A stretch of DNA of 64,000 nucleotides from positions 1-64,000 of the forward strand of contig JBBHKE010002514.1 in the NCBI GenBank assembly GCA_037447655.1, in the 5' to 3' direction. Position numbers and translations under genes: made by a program. Every line of letters starts with the position of its first letter. The first letter of the stretch is position 1. This stretch comes from Zygnema cylindricum. Lineage: Eukaryota; Streptophyta; Zygnematophyceae; Zygnematales; Zygnemataceae. Shown here one piece after another: positions 54,626-64,000 of this stretch. The notes below the pieces were generated by a model. It saw only the letters and a list, made by a program, of their open reading frames with translations. It was not told the origin of the DNA and searched no databases.

Positions 54626-56589
54626 TCACCTCCCTTGGCAAAGGCACGGGAATTTCTGACGCTACTCAAGAAAATAAGGGTACAAACGAACAATTCACGG
54701 AAGGGGACGAATATTAAGTCGTTGCTTATGCCTTATTATTCCCCATGTATGTTTATTTCGTGATTCTTAGAGCGTATGAGTGACATAGTTTTGTAGTTTT
54801 TGTTGCTTTGGCTTGTCTTACATATTCTAAAAATATAACGAGTGGTTCTTGGAGCGTAAGAGTGACATAGTTTTGTAATTGTTGTTTCTTTGGCTAATTT
54901 TACCTTTTTTAATAATGTAAGGAGTGTTAGGATTTAGGAGATACGAGTTATCATACAATATCATAGGTGTAAAACGTAGCATAGTGTGTCTCTTACTACA
55001 ATGTAATTTTTTTTGCAATTTTTTAATTTACTTCATTGTGAAGTAAGTATGCCAAAACGATGTATAACATTACCAATTTATAAAACACGATTTTTTTTTG
55101 CAATATATGAGTATGTGTAAGAGCGATGGTTTGTCATGCTTAATCTTTTACTGCGTGTTTGTCATTCACCTGTGGGAAACATGATGTTGTAACTGGTGAA
55201 CAGATTGTTAGTTTTTACCTTTGATACACAAAGCATGTTTTTTGCGTTATTGATACTAGGCGACGAGCTCGTCTCATTGCTGATCGTTGTCCCACTAGTG
55301 ACATGGACTATTTCATTGTGATTTGATTAGCGTTGACAGTTTCTCATTGCCTGTAGGATTTTCAGCGATGACAGTGCCTCATAGCCGAAAGATTTTTTAG
55401 CAATGACACAACGTCCTTACTGCTTTTTAATTAGACGACGATATTGTCTTATTGTTGATTTACAATTCAGCGGCGACACATTTACGTCGCCGGTTGGTCG
55501 GTTATGTCAGTTGATTAGTCAGGTGTGACATGAATCATAACTGGTTTATAACCCAGCGACAAAAATGCCTCGTCGCTGGTTGGTCATCATCCATGACAAA
55601 AGCTTAAAAAAAAAATCAACATTCCATCGGTTTATAATCCAGCCACGAAAATGTCTCGTCGTTGGAAGGTCACCACCCATGACAAAAGAAAAAAAAAATC
55701 AATATTCCATTGGTTTATAATCCAGCGACTAAAATGCCTCGTTGCTGGGTGATCATCATCCATGACAAAAGAAAAAAAAATCAACATTACATAGTAGACG
55801 CAACCATGTACAAGACAAAATCATTTGGTAAAAAAAAAAAAAAGTCATATGTCAGTGAAATAAAGAGTAATAACATTGCTAGTGAAAGTATCATTGGCTT
55901 AAAAAATATTAAGCATTAAAAAAATTTCATTACAATCATTTAGTAGTTATGACAAAAAAAACAATTATGGCTTCAAAATTTCACTATTTTACACAATCTG
56001 AAACTGAATATAGGCTTTGCACTTCGGAAGATTTCTATACCTTTCAACTTTCTTATGAATCTTCTATCTAATTTCTCATTTGAGATACAAATCATTTCAC
56101 TATCTTTCTGTAGGGCAAGAAAAATATAAAGTTGAATGCAATATATTGTGGGAAATAAATCAAAAACTTTGGCCCCAACCTCAAAAATAAATAAAAGGAT
56201 TTAGGTCAAATTGTCAATCCATTAAAAGGTTTCAGGGTTTTTTTTATGGTTTTTTACGGTATTTGTGAACAACCAACCATTTGTTTTTCCTTTACTGTTT
56301 AAGCTACATTTGTTTGATGTGATTTGAGAAAACATGAGAGATAGTATATTAATTCAAAAAAATACAATCCAACCATTTTGTGATTGTACCACTTGACATG
56401 AGGCAGCCTATGCAGATCAAGGGAGAAAAATTTAGAATCCCCATTGACAACTAAAATGATGGGAGATAATTATTTTTCGCGTTCAAAAAAATTTCATTAG
56501 ATTGATGAGACAAGTGCCTATCTCAGTTTATTTGTTAAATTCCATAGGTGAGGTTAATTTCAGTAACAAACTTATTAAAATGAAAAAGA
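54626..56589. other. Interior between inverted minisatellites, no gene
   Basis: About 2 kb of A/T-rich DNA with no credible ORF. It includes stem-loop repeats at 55545-55790, and degenerate relatives of the same GACGA...TCGTC motif extend back to about 55260. Confidence 0.5.
55545..55790. repeat. Three ~80-bp tandem repeats each with a stem-loop
   Basis: Each unit reads GGTTTATAAYCCAGC..., then a short loop, then ...CGTYGYTGG, then CATGACAAAAG and a run of A. In unit 1 CCAGCGAC pairs perfectly with GTCGCTGG. In unit 3 one pair becomes G-T. Unit 2 has two mismatches. Confidence 0.8.
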
Positions 56590-57400
56590 CTTGTTAATGT
56601 AATATATGACAGATAATTAGATTAGATCATTTGATAGATAGATTGACAGATAATTAGATTAGATATTTTGACACATAATTGGACAGATAATTTGACAAAT
56701 AATTAGACAGATAATTAGATTAGACAGATAATTAGATTAGAAAGATAATTATATTAGATAGGTTATTTGACAGATAATTAGATTAGATAATTTGACAGAT
56801 AATTGGACAGATAATTAGACAGATAATTAGATTGGATACATAACTAGATTAGATAGTGAATTAGATTAGATAGTGAATTATATTAGATATATATTTAGAC
56901 AGACAGATAATTAGACATGTAAAAAAAAAAAAAAATGATTAGATAGATGATTAGATTAGATAGATAATTAGATTAGTTAGATCATTAGATTAGATAGATA
57001 TTTAGACAGATAATTAGATTAGATAATTTGACAGATAATTAAACAGATAATTGGACAGATAATTAGACAGATCTAGATTAGATAGATCATTAGATTAGAT
57101 AGTGAATTAGATTAGATAATAATTGATTAGATAGAAATTAGATTAGATAGATAATTAAATTAGATAGATAATTAGATTAGATAGATAATTAGATTAGATA
57201 GATAAATAGATTACATAGATAATTAGACTAGATAGATAATTAGACTAGATAGATAATTAGACTAGATAGATAACTACATAGATAGATAGATAGCTAGATA
57301 GATTAGATAGATTAGATAGATTAGATAGATAGATAGATAAATAGGTTATTAGACATGTTATATAGACAGATAATTACCCAGATAAATAGACAAGTAATTA
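56590..57400. repeat. AT-rich minisatellite, AGATAATTAG orientation
   Basis: Dozens of units of AGATAATTAGATTAGAT with GACAGATAATT variants, the reverse complement of 53690-54625. It ends in AGACATGTAA near 57400. Confidence 0.9.
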
Positions 57401-58350
57401 GACATGTAACTCTCCTTTGTCTTTTAAGTTTTCTTTTCCAATTTTTGTCTTTTAAGTTTTCTTTTCCAATTTTGTATTTTGATATTTTTCCAGTTTGCCT
57501 TCATTGTCTTCCCTTCTGTTTTTGGCTGTTACTTCTTTGGCTATTTGGCTATTACTTCTGTCAGATTTGTAGGTTCTTGCTAATCTTAGAAATTTGTTAC
57601 TTCTTTGGCTGTTACTTCTGTCAGATTTGTAGGTTCTTGCTAATCTTAGAAAGTTCCTGCACAGCTCAAAATTGTCGTGTTCTACGGGTACATAAAAATG
57701 GAGACACCATTACTTTATTTGTAACAGATGAAAAACTTTAGTGGACTCACAATTTTTATTTTGTGAAATACATCTTCCAGAATAGTATCAAGCTCATTTG
57801 TCTCCGCAATACCCTAAAAAAGTAAACAGATGGCAGAAGGCGATGACGTGGGCGACGTGCAATGCATTGCGGTGAAAAATGAAACGAGACTCTTATAGAT
57901 CCTTGTTGAAAAATTGGAGAGATTTTCCGGATGGCGGCGGTTGTCAGATTCCAAAGGGAACCAAAAATAAAAAAGAGCGGTTGTGATTGGAAAAAGAAAT
58001 CATGCTGTGATTGGTCCAAGAAGAATACACTTTGCGAGGTGTGTCCGCATTTGGCGTTGCCTCACGACATATATCACCCACGCCAAATGCTGTATATTTA
58101 TTCTATTTTTGTCAATATGGTTACTCTATTTCATGTGCCATCATGGTAAAAAACCCATATTACAGTAAAAATTTCCTCCTTTCAAGGGTCATTTTGGTAA
58201 GTTTGGTTTTTTTAGAATTAATATTTACGCTAAAATAGACGCGATCCTATATTTTAATACATATTTAATGAAATTGGTGCGAAGTTCCCTATTCTAACTG
58301 AATACGCGGAACGTCGAACAATAGTTGCGAAGTTAATATGGAAATAAAGG
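57401..58350. other. No gene recognised
   Basis: T-rich with a local ~65-bp duplication (GCTGTTACTTCT...CTAATCTTAGAAA at about 57525-57655). Short frames are unconvincing. Confidence 0.4.
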
Positions 58351-58685
58351 TAAGGGAATTGATAATGATAGTGATACTTTTGCTTGCGGATAGTCACTTA
58401 CGTCATTTTGTCAAAAAACGTACGTTTGAAGTACACACAGGTACAAATAAAGCACCGTTGAGTACAAATTTGACGGTCAAACGGTTGATCAACTTTGAAT
58501 TTGAAAATATTTTTCAACCGCTTAAAATTATGTCGCGCTTGCGAAAGTCGACCGTCATAATAAATTTAGCAATTCACACGGCCGCCGAACGTTTACGGTA
58601 ACAAAACTGCGGCAACCACGTGTATATAAAAAGTGTTGCAGACAGTCACTTTTTGTCGTTATGTGAGCTTCACGGTGAGAGACTG

Positions 58686-59455
58686 AGGGTGCGTCTCTGT
58701 GTGCTTAAGTAAGGGTTATTTTCTGTCGTTTTCCTGTAAAACTTAGAGCCGTACCGCGTAAGTTTCAACCGTACAATAAAATAGAAAAAAAGAGAAGTAT
58801 ATTTTGCGTCATCATCGAATTTAAAATGTACTACATGTTGTCATCTTGTGTTTTTGGACCCACTTCGACGACAAAAAATATCATCTTCAACCTTATCTTT
58901 AAAATACAGGGCCGTTGTGTTTTAAAATTAGGGATTTTCTATAAACAAATATGAACAAGTATTCACACGTGTAATTTTTTGTTCAAAAACTTCAAACGAA
59001 TTCAAGCGACGTCGAAGTGTACACGATTCGCTATGTTTTGTCCGTTGTTGTCTAATACGACAAAGAGAAGTACATAGATTGTTTTGTTTTGTCCGTTTCC
59101 ATCCGGTACAGATTTTTTTTTTGCATGGGTCTCAAGGTTCCGATGCCATTTCACGTCGAGCCGACAATAGACGCAAAGTCAAAACGCATCTTCTTCAACA
59201 GTGAAACGACACAGGCTGGAGGGCGGTAGGTCTACAATGTCACGAAAAGTCACGCGACGTCATAAGCAGTTACGAAAAATGATGTGGGTTGGAGACGTTG
59301 ACAGCCATCACGGGCATTGTTGACGTATACAATCGTCACGCCCTAAGTGACAATTTCGTTTGGTACACATAGGGATACCCGAATTCCGTGTCCGCCAGAT
59401 CTGCGGTAAAAAACAAAAAAAAATCTCTAAGTTTGAAGTACATAGAGACGCACCC
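58686..59455. mobile_element. MULE-like TIR element inserted in the left TIR
   Basis: The ends AGGGTGCGTCTCT and AGAGACGCACCCT are inverted repeats about 770 bp apart. They are flanked by GAGAGACTG (58677-58685) and GAGAGCACT (59456-59464). The corresponding uninterrupted site in the opposite TIR (near 63036) reads GAGAGAACT on the same strand. An imperfect 9-bp duplication fits a Mutator-like element. Non-coding. Confidence 0.7.
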
Positions 59456-59510
59456 TGAGAGCACTTAGCCGCAAAATTGAAATTTAATCGCCTAAGCGTT
59501 ACATTGAACT

Positions 59511-61657
59511 TGGGGTACGTCCCCATGCATTAAAGTTCATACTTTTCTCTGTCTTTTTGCCCTAAAATTCAGGGAACTTTGAAAAAAACTTTAACCGTAC
59601 GAGAAAATTATGTTTACCAAATTAAAGTATTCGTCAATTCATACTTTCAATGTACGGCGTGTTTGTCGTCATATGAATGCATTTTGGCGTTTTCCCCTTT
59701 TCGACCCCCGGGAAAGAGAATCAAGCCCAAAAAAAAACTTCATCCAAAATCACATCGAGGAGGTGATTTTAGTGAAGTACCGCCCAAACAGCGAATGAAA
59801 AATGAACCACGCACGCGCCACACGATTTGTAAAATTTTTGGACGAGGTAGAGTCCTCGCTATTTTTGTCCGTACCGGTCACGCGCTATGTACGGAAAAAA
59901 AATTTCAGGGGTCTCAAACTTCCACTTGAATTCATGGGTCCTTTGCATAATTTTTTGCCGTCGCGCCTCTCCTCTCTCCCTCTCCACTATCGCTTGTATC
60001 TCACACTTTTTAGAATGAGACACGACAATATTGGTATAAAATGAAAGATCTTTAATTTTTTTTTTTTGATTTTTTTACTTTTTTATTTAATGGCAAATCG
60101 AGTGAGAACACTAGAAAAAGCGAAATCGGGAAACCATGGCGGAAAGTTATTGAATCAGTGACGTCGACGTTGTCACAGGTGAGCGTGACGTCACAATATC
60201 ACCAAACCCTAAACATCTACGATTTCACAAAAATCTGGACGTCTGCTGCTTTTGTTGGCGTCACTAATCGTCGGAAGTTTCGAAATCGTCTTCAGACCTC
60301 TTCAGTAGTACCTTGCGTCTACAACCGTCACATTTCAAAGTTCCGATTTCATATTTGCACATGGGGACGCTCTTCAAAGTAGTACGGAGAATCTATACTA
60401 CAGTCCAAAATACTTTGCCAAAGTACCGATTATATGGGGACGTGACGCTCTTCAAAGTAGTACGGAGAATCTATACTACAGTCCAAAATACTTTGCCAAA
60501 GTACCGATTACATGGGGACGTAATCGATACTTTGGCAAAGTATTTTGGACTGTAGTATAGATTCTCCGTACTACTTTGAAGAGCGTCCCTATGTGCAAAT
60601 ATGAAATCGGAACTTTGAAATGTGACGGTTGTAGACGGAAGGTACTACTGAAGACGACTGAAGACGATTTCGAAACTTCCGACGATTAGTGACGCCAACA
60701 AAAGCAGCGACAGTTGTAGACGTCTAGATTTTTGTGAAATCGTAGATGTTTAGGGTTTGGTGATATTGTGACGTCACGCTCACCTGTGACAACGTCGACG
60801 TCACTGATTCAATAACTTTCCGCCATGGTTTCCCGATTTCGCTTTTTCTACTGTTCTCACTCGATTTGCCATTAAATAAAAAAGTAAAAAAAATAAAAAA
60901 AAATATATATTTTTAAAGATCTTTCATTTTATACCAATATTTTCGTGTCTCATTCTAAAAAGTGTGAGATACAAGCAATAGTGTGAGAGGGAGAGAGGAG
61001 AGGCGCGACGGCGAAAAATTATGCAAAGGACCCCATGAATGAAAGTGGAGGTCCGAGACCCCTGCAGATTTTTTTCCGTACATGCGCGTGACGGGCACGG
61101 AGAAAAATAGCGAGGACTCTCCCTCTTCCTAAAATTTCCACATTCTTGTGGCGCGTGCGTGGGTCATTTTTCATTCGCTGTTTGGGCGGTACACCGCGAA
61201 TCGTTATTAGCGTTGAGAAATTATTAGTGTAAAGAAAAAATTAGTGTCGTTCATTCTAATTTAGTGCCAGGAGACGTGGCAGATTATGGTCCACGTCCTT
61301 AAATAGTGTAGTTTATTCTATTTAAGGTATTAATGTCAAAATTTTGGGGTGCCGGTATAGAGTTCATAACGGTAATAACGATTCGCGGTGTACTTCACTA
61401 AAATCACCTCCTCGAGGTGATTTTGGTTTAAGTTTTTTTTTGGGCTGGATTCTCTTGCCCGGGGTTCGAAAAGGGGAAAACGCCAAAATGCATTCACATG
61501 ACGACAAACATGCCGTACATCCAAAGTATGAATTTACGTATACTTCAATAAGGTAAACATAATTTTCTCGTATGGTTAAAGTTTTTTTCAAAGTTCCCTG
61601 AATTTTAGGGCAAAAAGACAGAGAAAAGTAGATACTTTAATACATGGGGACGTACCC
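59511..61657. repeat. 2.1-kb near-perfect palindrome (foldback element)
   Basis: The left arm (59513-about 60508) is repeated in reverse complement by the right arm (about 60520-61657) with a centre of roughly ten bases near 60513. The right arm is longer by a 199-bp MITE, while the left has a ~73-bp tandem duplication next to the centre (GACGCTCTTCAAAGTAG at 60367 and 60445). The ends GGGTACGTCCCCATG/CATGGGGACGTACCC are themselves inverted, and CATGGGGACGT recurs at the centre, as if two copies of one element were joined head to head. It sits within the long-TIR element, where the opposite TIR gives the empty site AACTTAGAC. A 3-bp CTT duplication fits. No plausible ORF. Confidence 0.88.
61192..61390. 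mobile_element. 199-bp TA-flanked MITE in one palindrome arm
   Basis: The ends CACCGCGAATCGTTATTA and its inverse are perfect over 18 bp, flanked by TA (or TAC) on both sides. The left palindrome arm (about 59797) shows the unoccupied site GAAGTACCGCCC, so the insertion followed formation of the palindrome. TA target and short TIR suggest a Tc1/mariner (Stowaway-like) MITE. Related ends occur at 10270-10445 and near 53105. Confidence 0.85.
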
Positions 61658-62082
61658 TTAGACACAAAGTGAAACGAAACCTCTTGAAACTGAAGTCTCG
61701 TACGAAAATATTGCCGGTTCGTCGTACACATAAAATATTTCCGCGGACGAAAAAATCGCGTCACGCTTCGTGAACCAACATTTCTTCGAAATCGACAAGC
61801 GTGCGATTCGTACAAATGAAAACCGCTCGGCGCTCGCCAGATGTCGCAAAAGTCAAAAAAAATCATACCCGAAACCGACCGTTTTTTTTTTTTCAAAATC
61901 CGAGTAACCGACGCCCGACAAAGTTTTGTCACGCTCCAAAATTGTTAACCTTTAACCAACCGTCGTTAACCAACAAAAAAATTAACCGAATCTTGATTTT
62001 TTGCGACTAACCATGCCCACCCGTAACCAAAAAAGTAAAAAATTAATCAATGTACGACGGAATAAGCCAATAATTACATTTT

Positions 62083-62400
62083 TTCGCGTTCCGTAAGATT
62101 TGCGAAATGAATAGTGTTACTATCGTCTAAGATTTGAGACGCTTTGTCGCGTTCCCTAAGATTTGCGAAATGAATATTGTACTATTGTGTCTGATTTGCG
62201 ACGCTTTTTTGCTTTGCCTAAGATTTGCGAAATGAGTATTGTACTACCGTGTCAGATTTGCGACGCTTTGTTGAATTCCCTAAGATTTTCGAAATAAATA
62301 GTGTACTACCGTGTCAGATTTGGGACGCTTTGTCGCGTTCCCTTTGATTTGCAAAATAAATAGCTTACTACAGTACCGTGTCAAATTTGCGACGATAATC
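62083..62400. repeat. ~62-bp tandem repeat, 5 units
   Basis: CTAAGATTTGCGAAATGAATA recurs about every 62-63 bp (62095, 62158, 62220, 62282, ~62344), each unit with GATTTGCGACGCTTTGT. It is internal to the long-TIR element. Confidence 0.88.
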
Positions 62401-63373
62401 ATGATGTCACGTACTTCTACGATGCCAAGAGGACAAAGTACAATAATATTGGATTGTACGAATAGTACAAAATTTTCATTTTTTTTTGGCTTTTTGGTTG
62501 ACTTACCTAAACCGACCGGTTTTTTTTTCCAGGTGAATCATCAAACTGTAACCGCCCGACCCCCAAAATTTGGAAACTGAATCCATTTCGGATCTGGCGC
62601 GGGCGGTCGGTTAACGGTCGATCACGGTTTCGGTTGACCGTTTGCAACCTCTAGCGCTCGCACCAAACCGAACTGACACACAATTACAATATCGAATGAA
62701 ACAACACATAAGTGTGGGTCTGATGCAAACTGAACAAAACATTTGACGGCGCGATTTCTGTCGACGCAAATTCGCCCAATATCCTAACATTTCATTGACG
62801 ATGTAAGACTATTGATTCGTATATAGTGTGGCTCGATTTCGTCGCGCGTGACGACGCGCATTTTTTCCGTTTAATTTTAAATGATATGGTTCGTTTTATA
62901 ATAACAGTTTATGTCGGTTTGTGTGTTTTAATATTTCTGCACGAAACTTGTAGTACTTCAGTTTAAAATTGTTTTGTTTCATTATGCGTCTAAGTTCAAT
63001 GTAACGATTACACGATTAAATTTCAATTTTGCGGCTAAGTTCTCTCACCGTGGAGCTCACATAACGACAAAAAGTGACTGTCTGCAACACTTTTTATTTA
63101 CATGTCGTTGCCGCATTTTTGTTACCGTAAACGTTTGTCGGCCGTGTGAATTGCTATATTTATTATGACGGTCGATGTTCACAAGCGCGGCATAATTTTA
63201 AGCGGTTGAAAAATATTTTCAAAGTCGAAGTTGTTGAACCGATTGACCGTCAAATTTGTATTTAACGGTGCTTTATTTGTACCTTTGTGTACTTCAAACG
63301 TACGTTTTTTGACAAAATGACGTAAGTGACTCTCCGCAACCAAAACAGTCACTGTCATTATCAATTCCTTATG

Positions 63374-63679
63374 TAGTTTTGACTGTCCGTATGAATTGTA
63401 CAGGTAGTTGTTTGTGTTTCTTTGTTGACGCGATTTGACTTATACGTACTTAGTGCGCACTATCTAGTTTGGCTTGAATTATATAGTTTGAAGTAGTGAC
63501 GCCATAGTAAATGTATTATATAGTGCAGCTTAAAGAGAGTAGGAAGTCAATCTTAATGTGGGAGAAAAGTGTCTATGAAATATATTGGCTTTTGTGGACA
63601 GTTCGTTCTCGTGTGAATTATTTTCTTTTTAATGCTTTCGCTGTAGTCTTGCACTCTGATTTTGTGTAATATCCTATCA
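63374..63679 (+). mobile_element. LTR of a retrotransposon (left boundary uncertain)
   Basis: The right boundary is well supported: CCTATCA ends at 63679, followed by AG and a primer-binding site. The left boundary is guessed as the TG at 63374, where the long-TIR element ends. LTRs begin with TG and this would give about 306 bp. The partner LTR lies outside the window. Confidence 0.5.
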
Positions 63680-63681
63680 AG

Positions 63682-63693
63682 TGGTATCGGAGC
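63682..63693 (+). other. Primer-binding site, initiator Met tRNA type
   Basis: TGGTATCGGAGC differs by one base from TGGTATCAGAGC, the standard plant retrotransposon site complementary to the 3' end of initiator tRNA-Met. It lies two bases after the LTR end, as usual. Confidence 0.85.
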
Positions 63694-63738
63694 TCGTGTT
63701 CTCCATTGAGGTGTAGAAGGGTGGCTAGTTTGGACGCC

Positions 63739-64000
63739 ATGGGTAGAAACAAGAAAAATACCCCTTCTTGTATGATGCCTTCTTCTTCTACAGTTATTCA
63801 TTGTCCTCTAGACCCGGATCCTTTGGATCCATCCGAATCCCAATCATCATCGATTCCGGAAGTAGAAACTCCATTTGCTTTCACCGGAAAAACTTTTGAG
63901 GAGACCGTTCCGATCGATCCTGTCGGTCAAAAGGAGGAGAATTGGGAGAAAAAGAAGGAAGAAGATGACGCGATGGGAGTTCGTCTCCAAAAACTGATGG
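63739..64000 (+). CDS. Start of LTR retrotransposon ORF (probably gag), cut by window end
   Basis: An ATG at 63739, 45 bp after the primer-binding site, opens a frame that stays open for all 87 codons to the window edge. The peptide starts MGRNKKNTPS and is rich in Ser, Pro, Glu and Lys (EENWEKKKEEDD). There is no recognisable domain yet. Its position identifies it as the gag or gag-pol frame, which acts in particle assembly of the element. Superfamily cannot be decided from this part. Confidence 0.65.
   Translation, partial: MGRNKKNTPSCMMPSSSTVIHCPLDPDPLDPSESQSSSIPEVETPFAFTGKTFEETVPIDPVGQKEENWEKKKEEDDAMGVRLQKLM

Larger units (their letters stand above)
58351..63371. mobile_element. Long-TIR DNA transposon carrying nested insertions
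   Basis: 58351-58681 is inverted at 63041-63371 (331 bp). The inversion continues, after removal of two insertions, through 59465-59510 and 61658-61695 against 62957-63040, so each TIR is about 415 bp. Without the insertions the element is about 2.1 kb and has no transposase, only tandem repeats inside. Outer ends read TAAGGGAATTGATAATG and its inverse. A clear target duplication was not seen. Long TIRs suggest a MULE or foldback type, unproven. Confidence 0.75.

Noticed and set aside
60158-60555. Frames with a repeated peptide (LFKVVRRIYTTVQNT) near the palindrome centre
   Set aside because: They arise from the centre-adjacent tandem duplication; the mirrored arm reads the same DNA backwards, so coding is unlikely.

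Overview
This is a nuclear window from a green plant (Streptophyta). Four things point that way: a plant-type cytosolic HSP70 ending in EEVD, a plant-type exportin-4, an oil-body-associated protein (OBAP/DUF1264), and a dense mixture of plant-like transposon families. The two HSP70 genes each have nine introns, whereas cytosolic HSP70 genes of flowering plants usually have about one. With the short, numerous introns of XPO4, this suggests (inference only) an early-diverging land plant or a streptophyte alga rather than a seed plant.

Layout. 1-5.7 kb is gene-poor: T-rich DNA, a polypyrimidine tract, a pair of 370-bp direct repeats around a retroelement fragment, and a hAT-type MITE with an exact 8-bp target-site duplication. 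5.78-20.92 kb is a head-to-tail tandem duplication (two units of about 7.57 kb). Each unit carries a complete ten-exon HSP70 gene on the minus strand plus the last three exons of XPO4. 19.2-34.1 kb is the full XPO4 gene (minus strand, about 33 exons, about 1,200 aa). The duplication breakpoint lies in its intron 30, so XPO4 stays complete and the other unit holds three orphan XPO4 exons. 34.1-37.2 kb is intergenic, with a TGACGTGA array and a TATA box facing right but no recognisable coding gene. 37.2-39.5 kb is a five-exon OBAP gene (minus strand) whose upstream DNA carries G-box/ABRE and RY motifs.

39.8-64 kb is transposon territory. It holds a decayed Ty3/gypsy RNase H relic; a PIF/Harbinger element with an open 449-aa transposase, nested inside a related Harbinger-type element and containing a broken receptor-kinase fragment; a pair of oppositely oriented AT-rich minisatellites flanking stem-loop repeats; and a layered nest at 58.35-63.37 kb. 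In that nest a long-TIR element has been invaded by a MULE-like element and by a 2.1-kb near-perfect palindrome, and one palindrome arm was later hit by a TA-flanked MITE. At the right edge an LTR retrotransposon begins, with an initiator-Met-tRNA-like primer site and an open reading frame that runs out of the window.

The host genes are independent housekeeping or stress genes: a chaperone, a nuclear transport receptor and a lipid-body protein. No pathway links them. The most informative signals are structural: how the HSP70/XPO4 duplication formed and was homogenised, and the transposon nest in which inverted arms preserve each other's empty insertion sites.
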